In this document: piece by piece, positions 24,489-37,492 of the stretch
Layout: every line of letters starts with the position of its first letter
Position numbering within the stretch: position 1 is the first letter of the stretch
NCBI GenBank assembly: GCA_027574665.1
Contig: CM050648.1
Span: forward strand, 141,174,175-141,238,174
Length of the DNA stretch: 64,000 nt
DNA from: Rhynochetos jubatus
Lineage: Eukaryota > Chordata > Aves > Eurypygiformes > Rhynochetidae
Reading direction: 5' to 3'
Position numbers and translations under genes: made by a program
The notes under the pieces: generated by a model
The model's input: only the letters and a program-made list of their open reading frames with translations
Databases searched by the model: none
Told to the model about the DNA's origin: nothing

Positions 24489-24720
24489 TGATGGTGTAAT
24501 GGGTAAGAGTGCGGATGAACAGACACAAGAATGTTGACTGTATCCCTGGCTTTCCTGTTACTGATGAAGACCACTCAAACTTTGTGCCTTGGTTTCTTTC
24601 TCTATAGGATGAAGATAATGCTGCCACCTCAGTGTTGCATTCTTCCAAAAGTGCTACGTGCTGTTATTTTTCTTGTTGAACACTCAAGGCCAAGACCCGT
24701 GCTTGCTGCTTGGCACTGTT
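24489..24720 (+). repeat. MIR-like (CORE) SINE, diverged
   Basis: A tRNA-derived SINE pattern appears in the right order. First comes a head like GTAATGGGTAAGAGTGCGGA (box-A-like region), then a region corresponding to the box B and CORE segment. Next is the diagnostic TGTGCCTTGGTTTCTTTCTC block followed by TATAGGATGAAGATAATGCTG. Last is a tail around AAGTGCTACGTGCTG. Length of about 230 bp fits a nearly full MIR of about 260 bp. MIR-class copies are scarce and old in birds, so high divergence is expected. The small open frame at 24531-24722 lies inside it and is not a gene. Confidence 0.65.
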
Positions 24721-26285
24721 AAAATCAATGGAATATTTGCATGTTAATGCGTTACGTTTGTGGGATTCAAGGCAGTGCTATCTGTGAAAGCCTGCAGGAG
24801 CTGTGGTAAGGTCTTGCCCTAGCACGGTTCTAACACACTTCTCTTGATGCCTTTAGAGAAATTCTTCTTTTGCATGGTGTTTGGCACATGCTGAAATACC
24901 TAGTTGAATTGGAAGGTAAGAACAGTGGATGCGATGCCAGTTTTTTGTTGCATGCCTTGTGATACTCTCTTTTAGGGTTGCACAAGAAATCATGGGCAAC
25001 TGCATGAAGACAGAGGGAAGATGTGTTTGGAATTCTAATTTTGTTTATGCTCAGGCACCTCAAAGTGTTCTCAAGGTATTTCAGTATAAAACATAAAAGT
25101 TTCTAATTAAACATATAAATCAAGAACACATGTAGTGAAATATTTGCCGCTGCTGGATGCAAAGAGTCTTTATGTGATGTGTCAAAGAGAAAAGGTGCTG
25201 TAGAAGCCCCCAAGTAGTTGCAGACTGCATATTGAAATACTCAGGGTGTACAGGGCAGTTGATAAAAACACCCTTGTCCATACTGATGAGCCTGGTCAGA
25301 CATGTATTTATTTTTACATATAACTTTAGTGCAGGCATGCGTAAGTGTGCCTTTGCATATTGTAAGGAAGAGCACTCTTTATACCAGGTATCTCTTCTCA
25401 ATTAAGTATTCCTCTGCTGAAAAAAAAAAAAATGTCATCAAGCTGAAATTGAAAAGTCACCATTCTCAGTCAAAAAACCGGGAAGGCGTAATCAGACTAA
25501 CTTGGCTCAATGTGTATGTAATCCCCAACTGCTTTCCTTGATTCAGCTTGAAATATAGGCTGTCAGGTTTTGTTATACTGTATTAAAACATTTTCTTGGA
25601 GATCAGACTAGAATCAGGGCATGGACTAAGCAGGATTGTGCAGACGGAACATAAAGCTGTTACTATCTGTTGCTGTTTTGCATCTGAAGGAGAGATAATA
25701 CTGCAACCGGGTCTGGCTGAATACCCCTGCGTGTTTCCTGATAGGCCTAATTAATGTCCCTGGAGCTAATGTCCAGTGTGACCGGGAGGATCAGACTGGT
25801 ATTGTGTGTTCATCTGAGTCTCTTTTTTTTTTAACCAGAAGGATGGCATTTGACCTGCTGGTTAGTGGGTCCTGTTGCTAGGAATAAATTTGACCCTCCA
25901 TAATTGGTGCTGGAGAGCTTCTTTTGGCCTTCAGCTCTGGGATGAAAGGTTAAAGTGCTCTGATGCTGTTCAAAATCCATTAACCAAACAGCGTCTTAAA
26001 GAGCCTTTGGACTTCTTGACCTTACCCAACCTCCAACAAACAAATTCTCTAAGTTAATCAATGAAACAGAATAAGTTTGAGGTCTTTACATCTACCTACT
26101 CTTTAGTGTTTTTAATCTAGCGCTATAAAGGGAATTATTTTCTCCTGTTCTTAACATAAAAGCTGACAACCCTCTGAGCTGTGTTTCATGCACCTTGCTA
26201 GGATGCTGTTCTGCCGACATATATTTTTAAGACTGTGGTGATACACAGTTCTGATAAGCACTGCTAGACCTGACAAACACATTCA
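24721..26285. other. Non-coding unique DNA
   Basis: No gene or repeat recognised apart from an A13 run at 25420-25432. Open frames do not exceed 93 codons and have no family resemblance. Confidence 0.5.
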
Positions 26286-26660
26286 GCCGCTTGGAGCCTA
26301 AAAGTGCTTGACTAGCCCCGGCGGTAGGTGAGATTTTCACGTGCGCAGCTGTAACAATGTGAAAACTCCTTGTGAACAGCCTGCGCCGTCTTCCTGTGAA
26401 CGCGTAAGCAAAAGGGACGTGAATTATATGTAAACACTGGTAGGCTTGAAGCCCAAGAGAAGGGACGACTAAGTCGCATCTCTGCTATGGATGCAGACAC
26501 AATGAAAAATCTCAGGTTTCTTGGGGACACAGAGAAGATCCCAGTGGTCTTGGCATTACGAGGAGGCCCATCAAACAGCATTAGCAGACTAATTAAGTGT
26601 GCAGCTTAAACTTAATTTTCCTGGTAGCATTAAGACGGATTAAACGTTATTCATTTTGTG
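26286..26660. promoter_or_regulatory. Candidate regulatory element: CpG cluster plus homeodomain-type motifs
   Basis: About twelve CpG dinucleotides fall within roughly 190 bp (26287-26476), against a CpG-poor background. Palindromic factor-type sites are visible: E-box CACGTG at 26338-26343, CAGCTG at 26346-26351 and ACGCGT at 26400-26405. Directly downstream is an AT-rich patch with TAATTAAGTG (26591-26600) and a GGATTAAACG element near 26638. This pairing of retained CpGs and homeobox-type cores is typical of developmental enhancers. It could also be a small orphan promoter or simply chance. The 89-codon minus-strand frame over this interval matches nothing I recognise. Confidence 0.35.
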
Positions 26661-27254
26661 ATGTCCTTGGTTCTTAGTTAGTATTTTTCACTCCTCTTTC
26701 CACCTTGTCATTTTGTTTCAATCAGTAATATTATGTGGTTTTCAGTTTAGGAAATGTACCCAAGCAGGATCTAAAAATAGGATTTTCTAAGCAAATTTTC
26801 ATAACTTACAGCACCTGGGTTCCTATTTCTCATAAGAAAAGCACTCCTTCTGTTAATGAAATAGCTTAATTATGCAAAGCGTGAACACAGTGGCTAAGCA
26901 GAGAAAATTTGCTAATCTGTAAATGAGGAGGAGGATCCGTTTTATAACGTGCACTTTCTGTATTGCTCTGTTTCTTTATCTGCTGTGTAAACCAGGTGAG
27001 GCTATGTATCTGCACCAGTATGAAACTATAGGATACCGAGCATGCGGATTTGGGTTTCTGCTTTGTTTTCTGATACATACGTCCATTTCCAGTGCAAATA
27101 TATCGTACAGACTGACACAGAATGGGAGCTGCAGCCTTGTGCCCTAGTCCTTAATTCTTCTCTTCATGACTTTCTACAGAAACCTGGAAATAAGTGAAAG
27201 ACTGGGATGCTGGGGGTACAGAGTTAGTTTGGTTTTTTTTTTCTTTCTTTCTAG

Positions 27255-27316
27255 GAAGACGTATTTGATTTTTGTAATTAATTAAGAAGACGTATTTGAT
27301 TTTTGTAATTAATTAA
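27255..27316. repeat. Exact 31-bp tandem duplication (two copies)
   Basis: Units 27255-27285 and 27286-27316 are identical over all 31 positions, each beginning GAAGACGTATTTG and ending TAATTAATTAA. Perfect identity in otherwise unique DNA implies a recent event, a polymorphic VNTR, or an assembly or cloning artefact. The array begins exactly after a pyrimidine tract ending CTAG, so the left edge looks like a splice acceptor, but every frame stops within the unit and no exon is proposed. Confidence 0.97.
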
Positions 27317-29890
27317 GTAGCCTTGAAGTACTAAATCTTGCTCTGTAGGTAAACTCAGATCCTGCAAATAGGTGCCCAAATGCTGATTGCACATGCGGTG
27401 GGAGTTTGACTGATGTGTCTATGAATAGGCTGTATGGGATCAGTTCTTTTGGCCTTGAATTCTGGCATTCTATGTCAAAGACGTGGTGGTCTCTTCAGTC
27501 TATCAGGAGGTAAAACTCCTGATCGTACTAAAACTTGTGTGTTCAGCAACAGAAATAGTGGCCTGTTCAGACTTTGACTTCTGGCCATCTGCGTGCCGAG
27601 ATGCTCTTTTGCTACATTATCACGTACAACCTTTCCATCTGAGTCTAGATAGATGAGGAACTATAAAACACCTGAAAGAGAAGAAATTATAACATGACCT
27701 GAAACAGGTAGTTGTGATTTATTTCATTTTGTGAAATGAATGATCTGATAGAGGGTAGGGTAACAGGCCACCTGCAAGCTAAAGAAATAGGCTACCTTTT
27801 AATCCCTTTTATGCGTCCTTGAAATATGCCATTTAGTCGTTACTGCACCGGGAAACCCCAAGCATGTCATTCTCTGACATTATAAACACAACCAGCAAAA
27901 TTTTCTGGAGCATGATATGCACATATCCCAGGATATGTGTGAGGACTTTTTTAATTGATTTTTTTTGCATAGCTGTTGTTGACTTATTTTTCCATGTGGA
28001 TGCTTGTATTATTTTATTTCCAGTATCCCACTGGGATTATTGGATCTAGAAGGGTGCTCTACTGCTTCTGCAACTTCTTCATTGCTGTAATCACACTGTA
28101 GTAATACAGAGGGAATTGGTCAAGAGAAGCATCAGATGATTTCTGTGATTACTGCTTTTGCCTCATTTGCGCTGAATTACTATTTCTTAGTGGGAGCACT
28201 CCTAGTGCTTCACGCTTTCTAGTTGTAGAAGCAGGGACAATTCCTTCTTGCAGAAACACATAGCATGTTAGCTGAGCCAGAAAAAGGAACATACAGAAGT
28301 ATTTTTCTGCCTAAATCAACAAAATTCATAAAGGCCATCAGAATGAGGGGTTTACTAAGAGATGATTCAGCATGGAGAAGGTGCAGGCTTGCGGCTGAGG
28401 TCACGCAAGAAGGATGGAGTAAATTAGAAGTGGTTATTTAAAGGCCTCCGCCTTCGGTTTGGTTACAGCAGCCTCTCTCTGGTCCCCTCTATTCAGGGCA
28501 TTCATTTGGTATTTTGCTTTGTAACTTGAGGGACCATGGACTAGGAAAAGATGAATGCTTGCAGATAGATGGTGATTGATGCTGGTGTGCGTCTGGGCTT
28601 GCACTAGTTATGTGAAGCCCATGGACCGTTTTTACCTTTAAAACCTTGTTCCTGTAATGACAGTGTGAAAAATGCAAACTTGCCTAGTACCTCTTGCCTT
28701 TTAATGTTCACAAATGCTATTCACAATCCCAAAAGTAGTAAGGTAATATGTCTGATTTCAAAGAGATGGACAACTTAATTGGTGTATAAATTTAGAGCTA
28801 ATAATGCATACTCTTTTTTTGGTAATATATTCTGTATACTTTGTGTGTTAGCTTGGTAATTTGTTTCTGCCTTCTACCTTAGGAAGCAGTGGGACGGTGC
28901 TATTTATCTTATTTCTTGTGGGAGACTTTTGTACAGCGTATGCTGTGCTGCTGATAGAGTGCATAATAAAACAGTCATTGCAATTTTTACTAATCTGAAA
29001 CCATTTTCTTTAAGAAGCACAGCATGCAGCATATGACTTTGAACACACAAAGTGCGTTTAGTTTCGGACTGGTGCATGAATTTTCCAAACAGAATAGCTA
29101 ATCAAAGAGTGAAGTTTATGGAATAATAACGTGTTTGGAACTGTCTGCTAAGTTACTGCTATAAGTCGTGTTGAAAACAGGATTTTGAGAAACAAATTGT
29201 GGGTGAAGTTCTCCCTCCACACTGCTGAAGTATATATAATTTGTGTACTGGGTATTCTAAGGACTCTGAGGGACTTAACAGGTGAAAACCTACTCAGTGG
29301 CCCTCATTAGATGAGGAAGATGGTGATCCCAACCCCACTCCATGCTACAGCATGAGGGAACAGAGAAGATGTGGGGGCTGCTGTGGGTTTGTGGGTTGAA
29401 TCCTTCTCTTTCACCCCAACACAAAGGAACCACTATGAAATTCATCCTCCCCTCCCCAAGTACCAAGCATGTTTGTTTGGTTTTGCATCCTCGTGCATGC
29501 ACAGGTACTTGCGTATGTTTATGTGTAAATACAAACAAAATGTTTATCACTTGAAGACTGCTCTGCCTGCTGAGAGAACAGGTTGTCTGCTTGACAACTA
29601 CAAGTCATGTCATTTGAAGTACTCCTGGAACATGCTCGTTTCCTTCAACAAGGAGCAAGGTACAAAAGATGTAACATTCAGAATGAAACATTAATGTCAT
29701 GCTTTGCCACAGGGATAACTTTTACCTTTAAATTGTTTTTTAAATTACGAAGTAACCAGACCTTGACTCCCCTGGTATCCCTTGTTCAGTAGAGGGCCAC
29801 AACCTCCTGATGGAGGACAAGTTTGTGTCTGACACAGCTCTGCTTTTCTGCTGTACATTTTCTAACTTGTTGAACAAACAAAAAATTGTG

Positions 29891-29930
29891 CTATTACTGT
29901 TATTACTATTACTACTATTACTTCTTACTT
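29891..29930. repeat. Imperfect (TTACTA)n-type microsatellite
   Basis: About 40 bp made of TTA, CTA and TAC triplets with minor interruptions. Simple repeat in non-coding DNA. Confidence 0.8.
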
Positions 29931-32791
29931 AATTTAATGGATTCCCAGTGTCTTCCTCTGTGCAATGCAGCCTATCTGTGTCAGCACTTTAAATTATTAC
30001 CATTGTTTATTATTTATTATGTGTTAAATGCTGACAATGTGATGTGCAAAGGATGTAGGCTGAAAGAGAGGCATTTACGCAGATGTGATTTATGCGTCTC
30101 GCAAACTGCCTTAGTAAGAATTCTCAGCTTTCATATTTGCAAATCTCAGGTTGGTGGGTTTTACAGGCTATTCAACTAATTCAGCCCCATCTTTCAAACA
30201 TCTGTCGTCTCTGAAAAGTTCTCAGTGTAAAAAGGAAACCGTTATTTATAAGAAGAAACTGTCAAAGATCAGCTATGCTCAACAATCTAAAGCATCGCTT
30301 ACGTACATCAGAACTAAACTATGCTCATTTGGATAGCATGAATGGCTAATTTTAGCTTAAAATTGGAAGCAATTATGGGTTCAGGAAGAAAAGTAGGGCT
30401 GTATGTCATTAGTAATTGATTTCTTTTGTGGAAGAGCTTGAAATGAGCGGTTAAGAAGAAAAACATTGTTAAGCGATGCAACCTGTCGCATGCAATATGC
30501 AGATGTTTCCCAGATTTGTCTGTATGTGTCTCAGGTGGATGGATACTTCTGTTGTCATTACCCCTCCTCCCTCTGGCTCCCTAAAACCTTCTGCTTTTCC
30601 CCCTGCATCGCTTAGCTGCCTCTGTGAAACTCTCCAGCCGATGATAGCTCACACTGGGAGCATTGTGCAACTCGTGTACAAAGAGGAGAGTGGTATGCCA
30701 TGGTGCAGGAAACTCTGAGTCACTTGGTACGATGTTGTTGTAGCTTTCAATATCACAATGTCTTATAAGTAAATAATTGTTCCACCTGTGCATCTTATGA
30801 TAAACTTCAATGGGACAGTTCAAAAAACAATGAGTGAGTGATGTTCTGTACGTTGATGAGAAAAACTTAGAAGCTTGTGTACAATGTCAGTAGGGGTAGG
30901 AGTGACTGCGGGAACTAGTCCTTTCTTTATTTTTCCTATTCCTTCTTTCAATTTCTGCTTCTTGGAAGAGCCTATGATCTTTCAAGGGGGTGGTCCTCAG
31001 TAATCTAGGGAATAGCTACTGGATCAGGAATCCTGACCTCCCCCAAATGAGCCAGGTTGAAGAAACAGTCGTGCACTCCTTTTTCACTGAACCTCACCTT
31101 CTCGTGTGCAAGAAGTCACCAGAATGATCAGACCAGCTGCTGGGACCTCGTTGTCATACTTTCTGCTGCCAGTGCTGTATTGTCCTCCTTTGGGTATTCA
31201 ACGACTAGCAAAAGGAGGGAGAGTGTTACCCACAGGCTTATTTATAAAGGATCACTTCACTGACTGCCAGCTCTAGGAATGATTTGGGCTAGCAAAATAA
31301 ATTTGCCTCAGTGGAGCCAGCAAGTGGATAGAGGAATGATGAAATGATTGTTGTGTCTGGAAAACAAAATTTTAAGCGACTCTGTTGGAGAACTTCAAGA
31401 TTCTGTTGGATCTCTCTTTCTGGGAAGGGTTATGTTTACACGGTCTTTTGCAAACAGATGTGAACTGTGAGTCTGGGTTGATTAAACACAGTGTTGTGCT
31501 AATGTGATGATGTGGCTTTTGGATTAGAGATAGAATGTGTCCAGTTATTTTGATGTGTGGACAGGGTGAGCATGTATCTGTCTGCAAAGATCACATAGAC
31601 CTGCCAGGTGGGATCCTGTTCCTCAAACATTATGTAATTTGAGGCCATTTGAGATGCGCAAGGGTATCCGAGATGTCCAGTAAGCAACTGGAAGTGATAA
31701 CACAGCACCAGATCTGACCCATGCTTGACTGGAGAGGTAGCTAGCAGCCTAACAGGATTCCCAGGAGCATCTCAAAAGCACTGAACACCTATGTAAGTCA
31801 TATGCCTGCTTTGTTGTTCAGAGGGTTGAGGAGCAAACCTATGGCAAGCACCCAGTTTTTTATATGGCTGCCTGGCAGAGATTGCTTGTCCTCCAAGGGG
31901 CTAGGCTGAAATAGGATTTGCTGTCCCTTTTCCTAAGAGAAGCCCGTTTAAAAAAATAGCAATTTTGCATATGGCCAGGAAGCTTAAAGCCAGAGGTGTT
32001 CTGTGGAGTTCTAGTTCACAAAAACAAATACATGCAGGAAACTTGGCTGAAAAAGAAGGATTTCCAGTTTGCTGAAGACTTTTTTATTTGATTTGGGTTC
32101 AAAGCTGGCAGAATTGCTAATTTCATGAGCAGCTGAGGGGTGAAAAGCTCCTTACTTCAAATCTCGGAGGATATCTGCCAAGTACATCTGCTTTGGGAGT
32201 AGCACACCTTGCTAGCCAAGACAGCAGAACTGTAAAGAATCCAGGGTTCACTCAAGAGTCTTCTGTGAATTAGGTCAATGTTTATCAAGACATTTTTTTA
32301 AAACAAAATTTTTCAACTCGGCAAACCATTTTTGATGACCCTGTTTCAACCAAAACTTTCCAAGAATCTCAGCTTGCAGAGTCTGAACCACACGCAGGAG
32401 ACATTTGGCATGACTAGTTTCTTTCCTTAGGACTCTTTATGGCAACAAAAATGACACAAAAATTCCATTTATCTCATTTCTGAAATTCATATGTAAGATT
32501 TATATATGCTTCTGACAGACTGTAGGCTAATCTCCAATCACTAATCCTTGCTTTCCTACAGACAGAAAAGATCTGTGCAAAATTATTATGGAAGAACAAA
32601 ATACACATTTGGATTTAAGCACTCAATAGCTTTCTCTGTGTTAAAACTGAGTCTTAACATTCAGTTATATTGAACTTATCCAGTTTGTTGTCTCAGTCTC
32701 TCCTAACTTTCTGGCTAGTTGCATGCTATTTGGTGTATTTCTGTAGTGTATAGATCTGACCAGACCTAATCAGACCAAAATTTAGACCTAG

Positions 32792-32880
32792 TTTAAAAAA
32801 ACCCCATAAATAATATATTAAAAAAATATTACAAAATACTCTATATATGGTAAAATTAAAAAAAAATCTAAAAGATAACT
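32792..32880. repeat. A/T-rich low-complexity stretch
   Basis: Roughly 89 bp of A/T runs with TATATATGG and poly-A segments. No element ends or transposon features are visible. Confidence 0.75.
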
Positions 32881-34581
32881 TTACCTACTACTGTATTTTT
32901 TTTTCTCCCTGAACGTCTTGACTCTGGAGGCCCCACACCTGAATTGTAGCCATTTCTTGTTTTCAGCATTGCTGGGTTAAAGGAAAAAACCCTCCAGTTC
33001 CTTTTATTCTGGTTTCCTAAGGGAAATGAGACTTAGGATCCTATTCTGCCTGCCTGCCAGTCAGTCTCAATAACTTTTGAATTCATTTGCTGGTTTCAGC
33101 CACATTTGGCAGAGGATAGCCACCTCTTAGATATTACATTCCTACACGTTTTGTGCAAATCAACAGCTAGCTGAAGGAGAAAGACTTCATTAGAAATCCC
33201 TCTGAGGGAATGACAGCGATGTCTGTTACCCCTCCCGCAGGATAGCAACCACCCAACCAGTCAGCAAGTTGATGTGGACCTAGTTCCAGGTTGGTTGTTA
33301 CATGTGGACCGTGACACCGGGGGACCCGGAAATGTGAGTCCAGAGTGTAGGTGGGAAAGTCTGGGGATGTGGGAAGGGGAGAAGGTTAGAAATGTGAGAG
33401 TTAAAATACACAGGAGAGACTGGGATGTTGCAGAGCATGTGATGAAGGGATGCTGAGAGAGATGGGCTTATTGCAGGAGTGTGCCTGAAATGGGGATGGT
33501 AAAGCCAAACCAATGAGGATATTTTCCTGAATATCAAGAGGGAAGTAAGCTTAGACTAAGGCATAAAGGGGAAGGTGAGAGGCATTTACAATTCTGCTTG
33601 TGTGTTTCATATCTCAGCTACTTGGTGGGTGACAATGGGTAGTTAGACAACTGATTACTGAGTGTTCGATGATGATCTCTCTAATCTTAGTCCACAGTGA
33701 ATGTATTTAACATCTTGATTTCTCTATTTAATAATATTGTGGCATTGGTTGCATACAGTACTTCCTAACATCTTATTAACTAAACAAAATCACAGAGTAT
33801 TTTTAACAGTAAGTGGTTTGTTTGGCTGCATTAATATCAATTCAAACTGGTTTTACTGTCACTGCATACATATGAACCACCTCTTTCAAAAACCAGATCT
33901 ATTCTCTTTGTGAGAAAAATCTTAATATCAGCCCCCTTTACCCAGCACTCCTCTACCTGAGAAATTTTCTAAATTTCAGCAAGTTTTGCAGTAAATAAAT
34001 GCACCTCTTGGAATATTTCATAGTGTGTTATGGAGCTAAGTTGCCAGGTTTTCAAACCCTCTGCAACAATTCAAAGAAATGATTCGATGCTCTGCTTATG
34101 TTCTTAGTGCTTTGGGAAAGGAATATTTGCAAGGATTTACTGAAAGAGAGACCAAACTGAGTGTCATTTTGGTTTGAAAAATGCTACTATTATGCTCTGT
34201 TTATTTATCTGGTTTGTGGCATGATGCATTTTGATCAAGAGGACTCTGTAAACAGAGTAAAATGGAGAGTATGAGACAGATTGACCCGCAACTGCTATTT
34301 GACATGCTCTGTCCACCGGCCTAGTTTATTAAACCTGGAGTGAAACATCTAAAGCCCTAGTGATGAATATGTCTGTTTTCCATAAAATGAGCTCCTGGCT
34401 TTTTCTGGTTGTGGCTCTTGTTTTTCATATGAAATTGGTAGAGTATCTCATTAAACAAGAGGCAATTATATGTATTAGCAATAATGATGGAATCATAAAA
34501 ATAAAACCCAACCCCACCCAAAAATACCCCCTATGGATGTAATTTTAGAAATGCATTATGCAAGGGGTTAATTTGAGCTGG

Positions 34582-34598
34582 TTTTTTTTTTTTTTTTT
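34582..34598. repeat. T17 homopolymer
   Basis: Seventeen consecutive T on the plus strand, without an adjacent recognisable retrosequence. Confidence 0.9.
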
Positions 34599-37478
34599 CC
34601 CACGTTTTGAAAGCTTTGCTGTAATTTTGTATGAAATTTGAGATCAGTGAGTCTATAATATCTTATGAATAATTTACAACACCAACAGTCTTTCTGTGGA
34701 AGAATACTAAATTAATTAAGGCCTGGAGGAATTTCCATGTGTTTAAGTCACATTATATCTTCAAGGTTTTACTGCTTCAAAGTCACTAAGATGAACTCCT
34801 GGCTTTTCAGGTGTTAACAGTCCCAGGAAAACAAGATCGATGCCCTTGCTTTAGCCTAGAAAAATTAAAGGGCTTGAGCGTGTGTTTTTTTGTGTGAATC
34901 TATTAAAATGATAGCACCTTACAATCTGTTCCCTCACTTTTCTGGGATGCTGTATTTAAAGGATCTGCCTTATCCTCTCCCACACCCACAGGTTTTTTGC
35001 TGAGTTGGATGGCACACTGCTGTCCCTGAGCCAGCTCTTCAGGATGACTCATTTCGCTGGGTTAAAGGAGGTGGGGGGCCATCTCCTGATGATAGGAACA
35101 ATACATAACTGAACTTAGCCCTGCTCTGAAAGGCACAAAACTTACTTGAACCACACTGGCCTGTGCAGAAAGGGATTTCTTTGAACCTAATGTTCAGCCT
35201 TCAAAGAACCAGCCAGAAACCTCTTATTTTTTGCAAGTCTCAAGCCGTCAGTATCTCCCACAGCTGATATTACTGTGAAGGCTGGATATGGTGAGAACGT
35301 GAACCTGCCACACACACATTATTTATTTAAACAGGACAAAATAGCTGCTTTCCAGCTGCTTTTGATGCCCTTGAGTTGAAATGCAAATACAGAAAAAGCA
35401 TGTGTCCCTATACCCAGCCGACAGCCATTCCCCTTCCCTGAAAACCAGTCAAGCAAAACAAAGAGGAAATAAGTCCCTCTCTCCCATGGCCAACCACCCT
35501 CAGCATCCTCTCCTCCCTTCCAGCTGCTGACCAACTACCCTGGGCAGGGCAGTTTTATTCTCTGTGAGAAACCCTTGTTTAGGCTTCCATTCAGTACACC
35601 GTTTATTGAACCAGCCTAGTATTTGCATATGTCCAGGCATGGGCTCTGAGTGGCTTGCAGAAATTACGTTCTTTTTCTTAACACCACTTCTGTGCTATTC
35701 CCACTTCAGGGATAACAACCTGGAGTGCAGAGGTTACGTTGCCAAAGGTTAATAAGGGCATTGGTAACATATTGAGGCACCAGATTTATACAGTCATATT
35801 GATGAATTACCCATTTCACACCCAAGTCCTGCCCCTCCTATTTTTCAAACGGTGTACACGTTGTGTTAAGCCTACGGTGGGGCAAACTAAACAGTTTTCC
35901 GGCTGGGAAATCCCGGGTGTGGACTCCTGGGCTCCTGTACCTAAGTATGATACAGAGTAGCCCACACCAAAACATACTCCCATCAGACTGCAGTAACTGT
36001 TGCCTTGACCAGTTTCTCTGCACTTGATCTGAGTGCCTTTGAGAAGGAGGGGGGTTCTACACTGCCTGTTCTATAGGGCACAGGTGCAGTTCTCTGTGGT
36101 GTGTTCCCACAGTTTCTAGTAGTGCGGGAGCATGGAGAGGCAGAGGATGGAAAGGAGATACTGTGAGGTGCTATGCTGGTCCATCAGAGACACAGTTTTT
36201 GTAACTGTACAGTGTATATGGGTCGAGGAGTTGGAGATGGTGGTGCTGGCAGACCTGTGCTGTCAAGACCTACAGTAGAGATCTCACGTCATGGGGTGTC
36301 CTTGCTCAGGTGCTGTAACACACAATGTGTCTGTCCCAAGAGTTACAGCATGGTGGCATTTGAAGTGGAAAACATCCCTAGCAAAGGCGGCAGCAGCTCA
36401 GCTGCATTCTTATAGGTAAGCATTGATCTGAGCTCACTTCAAGACCAGACTTGTCCATTATCCTTCTTGCAAACACATTTTCTTGTGCAGAGGCAGGCTG
36501 CCTCAGCTGTGGGGTTGGTATCTCTGCAAGGGCCCAGCTCCTGCCCACGTAGTTTGGCTGGATTAAGCACCATCCACGCAAGTGGGCTATGGACTCATCC
36601 ACAGTTTAAACTTGGCTCCTTCCAAATGCTGGATGGTTTAAACCTGGTGTGCTGCTGCTGCACAGCCCGTGGGCCATGAAGAGTGTTGTGCCTAGGCCTT
36701 CTCCTCGCTCCACAGTGTAGTCTAGGGTGTCTGGTCCTTCCTCAGCACAGAGCTCTGCTTCTTCCTTACAGGCATATACTGAAACACTTTACTGAATCAG
36801 GACATCTCTGGCACCACAACCAATCTGTACATACATTAAATCAGAAAGGAACCGAGGCAAAGACTCAGGATACAGAAAGCTGCAGTGTCAGTTATACGTG
36901 GTCAAATTACTGACTGTGTATGTTCAGGCTACTTGAACAAATTAAAGGTGGGGGGTGGAGGAAAGATAGTCAATGAAGCCTGTATGAGTGTAGAAGGTGG
37001 GGGGAAGTCAGGCTAGGGGCCCTCAGCAATACCCAAATTGTCCTGTTTGCCAATATCCAGGGATAATTTACACATCAAAAGGAGAGAGCGGAAATGGACA
37101 TGAAAAGTGACAGCAGTTGCCAAGTTAAATAAAAGCCCCTCAGTGAACATGAAGAGCAATAAGAGCCGTTTGGAAAGTTGGCTGCAGAAGAAGAGGTTAT
37201 GTGAGAGCTTATACCCGACCGCCTTCCTGGCCCCTTGGGAACCAATACAGACATGGAATTCACTTGACCCACAGGGCTGAGCAAAATATGGCCACACATC
37301 AGTAAAGCCTGATGCTTAAGTCATAGGAAACAAAAGCAGGACTGTGCCAGATGCCAGACGAGTGGGATCAGGTAGCAGGAACCACAGCCTGACTTCAAAA
37401 CGCCTGAGTAAATCTGCGCTGCTAAATTTCCACTGCCCTGAATCTGAAGAAAATAAAGTGGAAGAAAAATGCTGGTGG

Positions 37479-37492
37479 TTTTTTTTTTTTTT
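37479..37492. repeat. T14 homopolymer
   Basis: Fourteen T followed by CTTTTCTAG, a pyrimidine tract with an AG end. It resembles a splice acceptor, but no open exon follows. Confidence 0.85.

Larger units (their letters stand above)
26661..32791. other. Non-coding unique DNA
   Basis: No gene recognised in about 6 kb. Open frames peak at 107 codons and are mutually overlapping shadows. A T-rich pyrimidine tract with CTTT units at 27233-27252 runs directly into the 31-bp duplication listed separately. The rest is AT-leaning sequence without a clear interspersed repeat. Confidence 0.45.

Noticed and set aside
27233..27254. Strong-looking splice acceptor (poly-pyrimidine then CTAG)
   Set aside because: Followed directly by the 31-bp duplication, which contains stops in all frames; could at most serve a non-coding transcript.
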